Assembly (NCBI GenBank): GCA_020465985.1
Contig: JAANYP010003256.1
Location: forward strand, 1 to 64,000
Length of the DNA: 64,000 bases
Direction of reading: 5' to 3'
From: Centrapalus pauciflorus
Lineage: Eukaryota; Streptophyta; Magnoliopsida; Asterales; Asteraceae
Under the pieces are notes generated by a model, which saw only the letters and a program-made list of their open reading frames with translations, was not told the DNA's origin and searched no databases. The number at the start of each line of letters is the position of its first letter. The first letter of the stretch is position 1. The position numbers were made by a program, and so were the translations under genes. Below are positions 44,126 through 55,212 of this stretch, piece by piece.

Positions 44126-45771
44126 TTACCAAATTGGTGGAAGTCCAGGAAAGTCTTCAGGAATGACTTTTGGGTACTCACGAACTACCGGGATTTCTTC
44201 GAGTCGCTTCTCCTTCGAATCCTTTTCCACTAGTTGAACTAGTACTACTTGACAACCTCTTCGAAGGCACTTCAGCATTCTCATACCAGAGATGACGTTC
44301 AATTGGCAATTTTTTCTTTCTCCTTGGACTGTAAGGACTATATTTTTCTTAAGTGGTATTCTTATGACCCTCTTACCACATAAGATTTCAGCATGGTTGT
44401 CTGACAACCAAGCCATACCAATAACTACATCGAAGCTTCCGAGTTCTATAGGCATCAAGTTTATCTTAAAGGGGTGATCTGCCAGTTTTATTTTGCATTC
44501 CTTAATTATACTATTTGCTTCAATCAACTTTCCGTCTGCTAATTCTACAGCATAAGCATTTTCTAATGGTGAAAGAGTGGCATTCAGTTGTTCACTAAAC
44601 TTAGCAGATTTAAAACTTCTATCAGCTCCATTATCAAATAACACATAAGCATACATATCATTAAGAAGGAATGTACCCGTTACTACGTTGGGATCTTGAC
44701 GAGCGTCACTTTCTCCCAATACAAAAGCTCTCCCTGGAGCTCCACCATCGTTCCTTAACTTGGAACAATCCTTCTTGAAATGCCCAGTGTTCCCACATTC
44801 GAAGCAGCTCCTAAGTGTGCCGCTGTTGCCCCCGTTGGTGTTAAACTTACAATATTGGGTTAGGTGACCAAGCTTCTTACACTTCCCGCAAGGGGTTGGA
44901 TAGAGACCTACGTGATGGTAGGTGCATCGGTTACACCATGGTTTATTGTCAGTATAGCCTTTCCTTGACTCAGCTCCAACGACAAAAGCTTTGATGGTCT
45001 CGGGCTTTTGGGACTCGGACCTCGAACCTTTCCCTGATTGTTCTTCCCATTTCCTCTTGTTTTCTCCTGCTTTGGCCTCATTCCTTCGGGCCACTTGGTC
45101 CATCAAGTTATTCGCCATTCGGATGGCGCTCAGGATTGTGGTAGGGTTGGAGGCGGTGACAATCCCTTGAATTTGGGGGGTGAGTCCCCAAATGTAGCGC
45201 TTAATACGCTTGTACTCCGGAGTGACCATCTGTGGGCACAACAGACTCAACTCGTGAAAACTGTTGGTGTACCCAGCTACATCCGTTCCCTTCATAGCCA
45301 GATACCAGAACTCTGACTCCATCTTTGCAGTTCGTTTCTCGGGCAACACTTATTTTTCATCATTTGTTTCAACTCGATCCAGGCGAGTTGGTAAGCTATA
45401 TCAATCCCCACAGACTGAGCATATGAATTCCACCATTTCAAAGCGCCATCTTGAAGAGTGTGGGTGGCGAACTTGACCTTCTCATCCTCGATACAACCAC
45501 TAACGCGGAACACAGACTCCAGTTTCTCGAACCAGTGAACTAGTCCGGCAGCGTCTTATGTTTCATTAAAGTATCAAGGCTTACAGCTTAAAAATCCTTT
45601 GATTCCACACCCTTTCTAGGTTGAATCAGACCCTCCCGTGGTGCGACTAGCTCATCCGTCGCCGTTTGCGGTGCTATTGCGGTTGGTTTCATAAGTGGCT
45701 ATAGCTGTTCACACTCGTTGTACGACCGGTTGCTCTATCTCGGCGGTGTTCATGGCTCTCTTTGGCGACAT
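44126..45771 (-). pseudogene. gag: Tekay-type gag and protease
   Basis: Gag homology runs from about 45580 (HWFEKLESVFRVSGC, DGALKWWNSYAQSV) with a frameshift near 45330, then is open from 45349 to 44126. It has a paired Cys-rich region (CNRCTYHHVGLYPTPCGKCKKLGHLTQYC as Cys pairs, then CFECGNTGHFKKDC). The protease follows with LFDNGADRSF at about 44635-44624 (usually DSGA), then VIGMAWLSDNHAEI. It ends with REYPKVIPEDFPGLPP, the lead-in to RT. The start near 45771 (MSPKRAMNTAEIE) is uncertain, because four stops lie between it and the clear gag homology. Confidence 0.8.
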
Positions 45772-46019
45772 TATCATAAAGTTTAAAGAAAAGAGCATAG
45801 TGTAAGAAGTTGAGTCTTAAATATTTAAATTTTTCTTAAGGCATAGTTCTATAATCATCAAACACAGATTCATAAATAACTTGCAATTTTCATTAATCAT
45901 TCATAATTTCTTACACCGGGGCGGGTTATTACGCGAAAAGTTTTAGTCCTACACTATTACATAATAATTTCCCAACATTACAAGGATAGGGGGTACGAGG
46001 TGTGGGAGTGGTCGGGGGT

Positions 46020-46767
46020 CTCTCCCTACTCCATTGCATTGAGGCGTTGTGTCAGCTCTTCATTACGGGCCTCGCTCTCGGCCAGTCGTTGCAGAAGCTC
46101 CTCTAGCCCGTGCTGTTGGATGGCGAGGGCCTGCTGGTTGGCCCAATAGATGTTGGAGTTTTGCAACTCCTCCCACTCTATACGAGCAGTCGTCTTTGCA
46201 ATATCCTGGTTAAGTAATCGGAGTTGGAGGTCGTGCCGTGAAGACCTTGCTACCAAGAGAGGTATGGTCTGATCGGCTGGCTCTTGAGTGGGCGGTGGCG
46301 TCAGTGCGGAGGATGGTCCTCTAATTCAAAGTGGGAGGGATTCCCTCCTCCCGCCTCCACTCTTGGAGGGTCTCGGGCATCCATCCCCATTTATGGGCGT
46401 TTGCCCGTCGCTGCTGTGGTGGTGAACTTGGTTGGGAAGCCGGGATGGAAATATTCTCCCGTCTCGGTATCATTACCCTCTTCTGGGGTATAAATAGCAT
46501 CTTTGGACCACTGGGGTGAGGACGGTTCGGTTTGAATGACGGAACCTCGGGGTGATATGGTGTGTAGGAGGGGATCACTGGGGGTGGCGGATCCTCTCCG
46601 GTTTTGTCGTCTTACATGGGGTCCTCTTCTGATTCCTCCATCGGCTCCTCGGAGGTTACCTATTCTTCAGATGGATCTTCTTCGGTGAAAACCTCCGTGA
46701 CTTCGGGGCTCATGGGGGAATACTCATCCTCAGAATCGGACAAGATGATGATGGTGTTGTTTGACAT
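46020..46767 (-). pseudogene. Tekay-type upstream leader ORF
   Basis: Minus-strand ATG at 46767 (MSNNTIIILSDSEDEYSP). Frames continue through SYTPYHPEVPSFKPNRPHP, a proline-rich part, and a helical part (WANQQALAIQQHGLEELLQRLAESEARNEEL, split here by gaps), with stops near 46660, 46610 and 46320. It precedes gag after the primer site. It may be the gag N-terminus or a separate small ORF; I do not recognise a function. Confidence 0.5.
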
Positions 46768-46893
46768 GGTTCCGCTATCAAGGTTCATTTATAGTCTTTT
46801 AGTTAGTTACAAAATATTTTCAAAAAGTACTTCAGTAAAAATTAAGTGCAGTTATAGTCTAGGGTACTAATGCAACCAAGTTCACTATAACTA

Positions 46894-46907
46894 TGGCTCT
46901 GATACCA
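46894..46907 (-). other. Tekay-type primer binding site
   Basis: The minus strand reads TGGTATCAGAGCCA, three bases after the end of the 5' LTR (GGGTATGACA). Confidence 0.85.
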
Positions 46908-46910
46908 ATC

Positions 46911-47872
46911 TGTCATACCCCGTTACCCCGGTTGGCAACGAAGCGTGACGTCGCGGAAGCGTAACCATAATCATAACGAACGACCACTATATGGACGTTT
47001 TCAAAATACATAGATATAACTTCAAAATATAGAAATGTTTTACATAGCCCGAGAATGATAAAGAGTAGTTCGCAAGATACAGAGATTTAAATACATAATT
47101 AAATTAACCAAAATAATGCAAATAAATCTCCGATGGTTTGAAAATTAATGCGACTCCAAAAGTACGGAAGCCTTGAAAATACATCCTATGCGGTGCACTT
47201 GCCTTAATCACCTGAAAATACACGCTAAAATACGTCAACAAAAGTGTTGCTGAGCTCATAGGTTTACACGTAAATATGACTTGTATGGACATCAACAGTT
47301 GAGTTTGAATTTTAAAAATCATAAATTACATGTTATGTATTACTTAAAACCATCATGCAACCGAAACTTAATTATGAGTTCGCCCTGTGTAGTATTCCCA
47401 TATGTAATACGGTAATGTTAAATATATATGCATTCCGCCGTTAGCCAGTAAGACTAACCCAAAAGGGAGACATGGCTCTCGATAGATCTATCCACAATAT
47501 ATTCGCGCATACAAATAAATTCAACTAACAGTTCATGATTTGAGGGCTAATGGAACCATATGTGTAATACATAATAGAAATGAAGTAGTTTATGTGTCCA
47601 CATGATCACGTAGCATGTATTTCAACCCCAAAATATATCAGTGTGAAAATAGGGGCTATGAACACTCACCGAGAGTGTGATGGCAAAATATGCGCGTAAA
47701 ATGCAAGTTTACGTTGATGGATGGGTGATGAACCGGATGTGATTAACCAAGCCTAAATGATATAAAGGACTTAATAATATCCCATATATGATAATATGTA
47801 TATATAAAGGTTTTTATGTCTTAAATCACCCATCATTATAAGTTTATAAATAAAACCCACATAAAACGTCAA

Positions 47873-47913
<41 letters not shown>

Positions 47914-48284
47914 CAGCTTTTTGAAGGTTTTTCGGCCTACTTTGAGACTCTTTTTGACCAAGCTCCAAAACGATTTAGGCTTTTGTTTTCTTAGAAATTA
48001 AACTACTATACACAAAGAATTTTTAAAGTCAAGAACGGCCATTTTTCGAGGTGTTTAGGTTAGGGAAAAAGCTTGTTAAAAACCCCATGTTGGCCATTTT
48101 TGAGGTGTCAAACTTTCGGGTTCCTGAATAATATATGGGGATCCTAAACTCCATAACAAATGATGAAAACTTCCAAAATTTTAGTTAACATATAGATCTA
48201 ACTTTTGAGACAAGAATCAGCTCATTTTGTTAAGTTATGATTTAGTTATGATATTTCAAAGTCGACGCAACATTTCTGCCGAAA
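46911..48284 (-). mobile_element. Tekay-type 5' LTR (5' part missing)
   Basis: It ends GGGTATGACA at 46911 and extends up to 48284, where similarity to the 3' LTR (CATTTCTGCCGAAA at 40239-40252) stops and unrelated AT-rich sequence begins. The upstream half with the TATA box is missing. Confidence 0.8.
47876..47907. repeat. (TA)n microsatellite, about 16 units
   Basis: TA run in the Tekay 5' LTR at the site expanded to about 45 units in the 3' LTR. Confidence 0.9.
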
Positions 48285-50145
48285 AGAAAATGGATCACCA
48301 AATGCATGAATTTAACTCTACATCAGAGTATGTATTTCTGGTATAATTAAAAAAAATTTCTTTAGACAAACAAACACAGATATGCAATTAATGGATAAGC
48401 TAATTAAAATTCTTTAGATAAAAGACATTGGAGAAATTTGTGGAAATTGAGCTAATTAAATTCTTTAGATATTCATAACGGTTGAGCTAAGCAAATTTAT
48501 GGATGAGCTAACGATTCTATCCTGTTTAAAGTTTAAACATCTATTTAGTTCCACCTAATTTCATGTCCAGCATCTTCAGAAAACATACCAAATTAAATAA
48601 GTAATGTATGACTCAATTTCCACAAAGTTGATGCCCTAAAGGGTAAACGTGTAAAACATATAAACCCCATTAACTTAACATTTCACAGTATTTAAGAGAA
48701 CTTTCATCCATAAATTTAAGTAGCTCATCCATAAATTCTTTAGATATCCATAAAAGTCTCCAATGTCTTTTAACTTACTGAGTTATGCAAAAAACATAAT
48801 AGTTGAAACAAAGTATGAACATGTAATTTATAGATGAGTTAATTAAAATCTGGATATGTAAATTGAATTGCATACCTTCGTAGCTTTTGAATGTCACATA
48901 TTAGAATTTGCTGAAATAAACATATGAGAGGCCTATAAACAAGTTTGAAAAAAAGAATTTAAATTTTAAAATAGATTTGTTGTTAAAAAAAACAAAACCA
49001 AACAAGATTTCATGTCAATAAATCAAACAAAAACTACATATCTAGAAGTTGAATGGCACTTACCTTTGTATGTATGATGGTAAAACATGTAACCTATTTC
49101 ATAATCGACTTTAGTGATTCTACTCTTGCAAAAGAACACAAGGATATAAACCATTGTTCTGATAGTTCTCTAAAAACAAACATAGATTAAAAAAATTCAA
49201 TGTAAAAAGTTATGCAAGAAATAGAAACACGGATCAAGCAAAACACTGATTCCAGAAGAAGTACAAAATCACATTAACAGAATGACATAAAAAAAGAGGA
49301 CACAACATGTTCTTATTTACCCTACGATGTAAAGAAACTTAGGAATCACCATGATAGAAACTTGATGAATCTAATACCTGAATGTTAAAATCAAATTATG
49401 AGTTCAAACATCTAGCCCCAAAAGCAAATCTAAAATAAGCATATTAAAGTCTAAAATCGTATATAAATCTTTAATCAATCTATAATCACAAATCACTATC
49501 GATAATCTTTCATACTAAATATAGATGAACCTGATAATAATCAGTTGCCAATCAGAAAGTGGAATGCGACAAGAGAAATAGAAAGACAAACCTGAGATAG
49601 AGAGTCAGGATCGAGTGAAATGAGAAAGAGATCAATGACGGACCTAAAAATCAAAGATATAAAGATACAGCGAGAGGGAATGATAAGAGGACTTATCGAA
49701 AAGGCGGCATCAGCAGCATAAGGTGGCACCCAGGAAGGGGACTCGGTGATGAGGCAGCAAGGCCAACGTCGTAAAGCAAGGTTGTAGGAGGGACGCTTCA
49801 AGAATGCGTACTCAATAGTCAATTCAGATAGGATCGAGAGTGTGTATCTTCAAGATTCAGGGCATGAGATGAGATTCATTGAGCATGCTTTTTGCAGACG
49901 TTTGGTTTTCTTGGGAATGGACTTGTTGGACATTAATTTTCTCGGTGATAGAGAATGCAGGCTTTTAAATTCACATTCAAATTTCAAAAATTTAACTGTA
50001 GTAATGACTTGTATTATATGTAATAATGAGTTGTACTACTTAAAATTCAGCCCTTGAGCTTTATCTGTTGTACATTGGGCAATAAAACTTGTTTTTAAGA
50101 CATTTGGTAAAAGTCTTTATATAGAAGTTAAGATGTAACCCTTTC
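48285..50145. other. Unclassified AT-rich region
   Basis: About 1.9 kb that I cannot assign to any element. ORFs are short and show no recognised motif. The left third (48408-48775) contains short inverted and repeated words such as AATTTATGGATGAGCTA / TAGCTCATCCATAAATT. The stretch 49560-49830 is less AT-rich than its surroundings. It could be a non-LTR or DNA-element remnant, or old intergenic DNA. Confidence 0.5.
48408..48775. repeat. Scrambled inverted repeats
   Basis: TAAAAGACATTGGAG (48420-48434) has its complement CTCCAATGTCTTTTA at about 48757-48772. AATTTATGGATGAGCTA (about 48494-48509) has its complement at 48721-48737. TGTGGAAATTGAG (about 48440) has its complement near 48612-48624. 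TTCTTTAGATA recurs three times. The arms are not collinear, so this is not a simple hairpin. Confidence 0.65.
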
Positions 50146-50373
50146 TTGGTTCAACCCCGACAACAAACGCCTTAAGGTTTTGGGCTTTGTAGTTTGCGGG
50201 CCAGAATTCTTCCCCGAGCGATCCTCCCACTTTCTCTTGTTCTCTCCAGCATTAGCTTTTACCTGTATCACCACTTGATCCATATCCATTATGTTATTCA
50301 CCATCCAAATGATGCTTTCAATTGTGGTAGGATTTGAGGAGGTTACATTCCCTTGAATCTGAGGAGCAATTCC
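50146..50373 (-). pseudogene. Tekay-type gag fragment
   Basis: Minus-strand translation includes IAPQIQGNVTSSNPTT and VKANAGENKRKWEDRSGK, matching LTPQIQGIVTASNPTT and AKAGENKRKWEEQSGK of the gag near 45190-45020. It is diverged, about 230 bp, and isolated. A remnant of another chromovirus copy. Confidence 0.8.
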
Positions 50374-51197
50374 TGAAAAGTCTATAATTTACAACATGTG
50401 GAACCCTAATCTCGACCTCACTATAAATACAAGTCGAGGGCAGCTTTGGAGAGAGTCCCGACGTGTGTGAAAGTCTGTCGAAGCCATGCTGGAGTGGATC
50501 TACGATACAAGAACGAAGACGGTGATTCGCAAGCTACTCAATGACACAGATCTACGATTGTGATGAGCATATGATGAGCGGCTAATCCCATTAGCCGTTT
50601 GCGGAGGATCTACGGCTAAGTTTACTCTACTTTAATTTCTCATGCTTTGATGTATTTGTATTAAATGAGATCTATTATGTGTATGCAAATGATAAGCATT
50701 CTGCTATGATTATGATTGTATGTTTTGATTGGTAAAAGCAAGATAGTTTATCGTGGTACTATTATTTGTGTCGAGTCCATTAGCTTAGGGATTAAAACAA
50801 GTATTAATATTGCATACGCTATGCCGAGAGTTATTGGTTAAGGCATGTTTGATTAATTTATTCGCGCAATTGATTATGTCTATGTGATCGTTGCATGAAA
50901 TTATAGTGAGTAATACTTATGCCGTGGTGATCCCGTGAATGGTTATTCATCTCTTGATTGTTTATCTTCTACGTTAGTTACTTCTTCATTAATTTTACTT
51001 ACAAAGCGATAGCAAACCATTACTCTAAACAAATCATTCAAATCCACAAATTCACAATTTAAATGCTTTCAATAAACTTATAAGGCTAATAACCTAATCC
51101 TAATTACGACCACACTCCATGTGGATTCGACCCTTACTTCTCTAGCTAAATAGTGGATTTAAGGACTAAGTCTGCGGGTCACAACGATGGCCCGTCA
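50374..51197 (+). mobile_element. Athila-type 5' LTR (5' part missing)
   Basis: Noncoding sequence ending GGCCCGTCA just before an Athila-type primer site. A TATA box, CTATAAATAC, lies at 50421-50430, followed by sequence consistent with R/U5. The left edge, where it meets the Tekay gag fragment, is a truncation. Assignment rests on the primer site and on the gag downstream of the nested insertion. Confidence 0.7.
50421..50430 (+). promoter_or_regulatory. Athila-type LTR TATA box
   Basis: CTATAAATAC about 780 bp upstream of the primer site. Confidence 0.5.
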
Positions 51198-51203
51198 GAG
51201 TTT

Positions 51204-51222
51204 TGGCGCCGTTGCCGGGGAG
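51204..51222 (+). other. Athila-type primer binding site
   Basis: TGGCGCCGTTGCCGGGGAG, the hallmark primer site of Athila/Tat-type gypsy elements. Confidence 0.88.
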
Positions 51223-51245
51223 TGTAACGGTAGTTAAGGTTTAAA

Positions 51246-51250
51246 GTTAA
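51246..51250. repeat. Target-site duplication (left) of Family B element
   Basis: GTTAA before the LTR, repeated at 59737-59741 after it. Confidence 0.95.
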
Positions 51251-52379
51251 TGTTAGGCACAAAAGGCCTCAGTCAAACCTGTTCTGCATCTAAGGGGGAG
51301 ATTATTAATCAAACCTGTTGATGCTTTTGAAGGTTGAATTTAAGGCCTGTTATATGCCTTATTGAAACCTGAAAAAGCTTTGCAATATCAGCCTAAAGCT
51401 GTTCTATGTGTTGCATGTGTTGCAACAAAGGCAGTTTTGCCCAAGATATTCAGTCTGCTGAACAGGCTGGACATAAACTGTCTACGCTGCTCTACACTGG
51501 TGAGCAGCTTGGGCAGTTTACAAGTGTTCTTTTCTTTGTGAACAAAACCTGTTCTTTGTGAACCGGCTAAACACTTTATGGAATGTGTTTCCAAGTCCTC
51601 ATGTATTGTTTTTGACTGCAAGATCAGTTTACAAAGTCGAAGACAAAGTGGAAATCAGAACTGCTCAGCCTGCCCAAGCTGTTCTGTTACATGAAGACAA
51701 AAGGTTATTTGAAAAAGGGTGACAGACCTTTTTCTTATATCAAAATAGGCCTTTACAAAGGAAGAAAAACACAAAGGTGACATTCCTTATTTAGTTAAAG
51801 GCAATGCAACAGTAGACAAAGTGAAAACACAAAAGTTCTGCCCACATGAAGACAAGTCTACTTTTCAGAAAAGTGCAGAAAAGTTTATGTTGTCTTTTCA
51901 ACAAGACTTCTCCTTTTTCATTCCGTCCAATGAAGAAGCTTCACTTAGATCCTCTGAGTGAGTATAAAGAGAAACTTCCAAGGATTGAAAGATTAAGCCA
52001 AAAAGCTAAGTGCTGAAACCAAGAGTGAACATGCATTCAAAGTGAGTCTTTCATGCATGCAAGTCTGCTTGAATAAAACAGTGCTCAGTGTCTAAGCTGT
52101 TCTTGTTCAAGCTGTTCCTCAGAGTAATGTAAACACAATGAGTGATTCTTAGTGAGTTATTCATTGTAATTAGTTTAAGTCAGTCTTAGACTAGTTAAAC
52201 ATACTGTTGTATCTGTCATCTCAGCTTGAACCTTTCCGCATTCAAGCTCGTTTGTAAATAACATTTGTTGATAATACATACAAACATTGAGAAAATTGTG
52301 TGTAGTTTTTTAAATAGCTGTATTCACCCCCCCTCTACAGCTTAAGGCTATATACTTGGGATATCTTTTGGGACCTACA
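51251..52379 (+). mobile_element. Family B 5' LTR
   Basis: It starts TGTTAGGCAC, ends GACCTACA, 1129 bp. TATA-like TATAAAGA at 51963-51970. Confidence 0.95.
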
Positions 52380-52381
52380 AC

Positions 52382-52393
52382 TGGTATTAGAGC
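52382..52393 (+). other. Family B primer binding site
   Basis: TGGTATTAGAGC two bases after the LTR. One base differs from the usual TGGTATCAGAGC. Confidence 0.85.
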
Positions 52394-52441
52394 AGTTTAG
52401 AGTGTGTGTCATTCTAGATCTCTCATTCTCCCAAAGTTTCC

Positions 52442-55190
52442 ATGGACAACAGTGCTGCAAGTTCCTCATACAATGACAATGGCTCAATGGGCAAACCTCC
52501 AAAGTTCAATCATCAGAACTTTTCTGGTTGGAAGTGCAGAATGATGCTCTACTTAGAGAATCTGGATGTGCAACTACCAGAGATTGTAATGGAGGGTCCC
52601 TATGTGCCAACCTCTGTTACAACTATAACTCCTGCTGTTGAAGGAGCTGCTCCTGAAATCAGAACATTTGAGAAAGCAAAAGCTCAATGGTCTGATGAAG
52701 ACAAAAGACTAGTGGCCCTTGATGCAAAGGCCAGAAACAATCTGGTCATCTCTCTACCTGATGATGTGTTCAAACAGGTTGAGAAGATGAAGACTGCAAA
52801 GGAGATGTGGGATACTCTGTGTACCGTCTATGATGGACCCACAATCACACTTGACAACAAGATTAATAATCTTGTTAGACAGTATGAACTCTTCTTTGCA
52901 AAACCAAAGGAGACTCTCACTGAAACCTACACCAGGTTTACTGCTCTTGTAAATGATCTCAAAGCTGTTGGGTTCACCAAGGACAGCCTGACTTTGGTAA
53001 ACAAGTTCTTAGATGTCCTGCCTGAAGAATGGAATTATTTTTCTACAATTTTAAGGAATTCAGGTACCATCAGAAGTATGGATCTTGTTAATCTGTATGG
53101 ATCTTTACTGAATGATGAGCAGTCAAGGCAACAGAAGAGAAATGCCTTGGAAATAATTAAGAAAGGTGCTGCCTTTGTGGCCAGTGTGAGACAACCTGTA
53201 AATCAAGTGAGTGATGTGTTCACTCAACCTGATCAATAGGCTGATGACAAGGAGGTAATGTCTGATGTGGAAGACAATGTAGATATTGCTGAACTGGATG
53301 ATGAGCAAATGATAGCCATTCTTGTCAAAAGGTTCAACAAGAAAAGGTTTGGAAGAAACATGCTGCAAGGAAGTTCAAATGCTGTCAAAAAGAAATCATT
53401 TGACAAGACCAAAGCTGAGTGTTTCAAATGTGGCAAAACTGGTCACATAGCTGCTGACTGTGTGTCAAAAGCTGTTGGTCAGTCATCCAAACCACACAAG
53501 ACAAACAGGGATGATGGCTATAGGGCTAAGTACCTTATGGCCATGGCTAAGCTGAGGAAGTTGGAAAACTCAGTGGGTTCTAACCGGCAAAAGGGACTTA
53601 AGGCATAGACTTGTGACTGGGAGGAGTCTGATTCATCATCTGATGAAGAAGATAATAACTATCTGATGGCCAACACTGATGTCCCATCAACAAGCAACTT
53701 CAAACAGGATCTGGCTGAAGCTGAAGCTTTTGGCAGCTTGGAGAACTGGAATCCTACAATGATGTATAAGGTACAAAATTTTATGGATTACAGTTCTGAA
53801 GAAAAAGTTAAAATGTTTGAATATATGCTTGTTGATCTGAAAGCTGCTATTAAGAAGCATACTGTTTTATTATCTGAAATCTCTAAGCTCAAAACTGATC
53901 TTGAAACAAAATCCAGTAAACTGGACAGTTTCCATAAGTTGGAAACTGAACTTAATGAATTAAAGCACATCAATTCTATTTTACTAGAAGAGAAGAGAGA
54001 AACAGATATAAAACATGCTAAGCTTCAAAAGATAGTTGACTCTTGGTGCCAATCTACACAAAAAGTCAGCCACTGCATAAGTCAACAGATTCCTACACAA
54101 ATCCAAGTCTATCTTGGAGGGGATCTTGACACAGCAGCTTCCATTGTTGAGGTTAATAATTTAAAAGAAGACTTGTCCACTCTTGGTGAGCTTCCAAACA
54201 CTTTTATTCAAAAAGTGAATGGTAAATTAATCTCAACAAACAGGTTTGTCAGGCCTCAAAACACTGACAGCTCGTGTAAACCTAGCTCAAAAGCTGCTAA
54301 TGAAATAAGTTTTCCATCAAACAAGCTTGCTAAGTGCTCTACTGATTCACACAAGCAAAAGAAAGGAAAGCATGTCCAAACTGCAGCTGTGGACACCAAA
54401 CCTATTGACAATACAGGCTTTGGGTCTAAAGCTGATGTAAAAAGGCATACGAATCCTTTTAATGCTGAACATTTTGAAAATAAGTTTTCAAAGGTAAGCA
54501 GTCTGCCTTTAACAAGAGTAAGTCTCAGACTGAAGGCAAACCTGCTGTGATTTCAAATAATTTTCTAATCATAGTGGTAAACTGGTTTTAAATAAGAATA
54601 AGTCTTTCAAAACCAGAAATAATGATTATGTTGATAGGCAACATCAATCACATCTGAGGAAGGGCAAAGGAAAAGCCATTGCTCAGTCTGAGAGAGATGG
54701 GAATAGGTTTCCTGAACCTGTGGAAGTTCAAAAGCCAATTAAGCTTCCTATCTTTGACATCTGCCCTCCTAAAAAGAGGAAAGAAGAGACAGACAAAGTT
54801 GTGGCTATTGAACTTTCCCCTCAAGCTGTTGATTCATCAAAATGTAATAAGTTTGATAAACCTGCTGATGGAATCAACAGAAATAACTCATAATGTGTTT
54901 CTGAAAGGTCTTCTTCCAAAAATGCTAAAAGGAGAAAATGTTATAAATGTGGAATGAAGACACATCTGGCCAAAGACTATCCTGAAACTGAGGACATGAG
55001 GCCTGCTGACTCTGATGGTTCCCTCATTGCTAACATAAACAGTGTTGGAAACATCTCAGTCAATGGGAGTGGTATCCAAACTGATACCATTCAAATAGGG
55101 AATATTAGTGTTGACATCACAAGTCCATCAACAAATGTTGATGAAGTAGGAGAACTCATCTCTGTGATGAGTTCCCCTAAAAATGACTAA
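52442..55190 (+). pseudogene. gag: Family B gag with lesions
   Basis: ATG 52442 (MDNSAASSSYNDNG). Capsid region with WKCRMMLYLENLD and MWDTLCTVYDG typical of copia gag; TAG at 53237; zinc knuckle CFKCGKTGHIAADC near 53430-53471; TAG at 53606; a long probable coiled coil at about 53790-54040. A frameshift near 54490 and TAA near 54890 follow, then a second knuckle-like CYKCGMKTHLAKDY (last Cys is Tyr), an acidic tail, and the stop TAA at 55188-55190. Like Family A it has two knuckles around a coiled coil. The pol ATG (55183-55185) overlaps this stop as ATGACTAA. Confidence 0.87.
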
Positions 55191-55212
55191 TATTCTACTT
55201 GTCACTCTGCAG
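55183..55212 (+). promoter_or_regulatory. Family B gag-pol junction
   Basis: Gag ends in TAA at 55188-55190. A pyrimidine-rich tract ending TGTCACTCTGCAG at 55212 follows, then GAA, where pol homology starts, in the +1 frame relative to gag. The layout mirrors that of Family A although the sequences differ. Confidence 0.55.

Noticed and set aside
49541..49822. 93-codon open frame on the minus strand
   Set aside because: No recognised motif, no neighbouring conserved frame, and length is within chance for this region.
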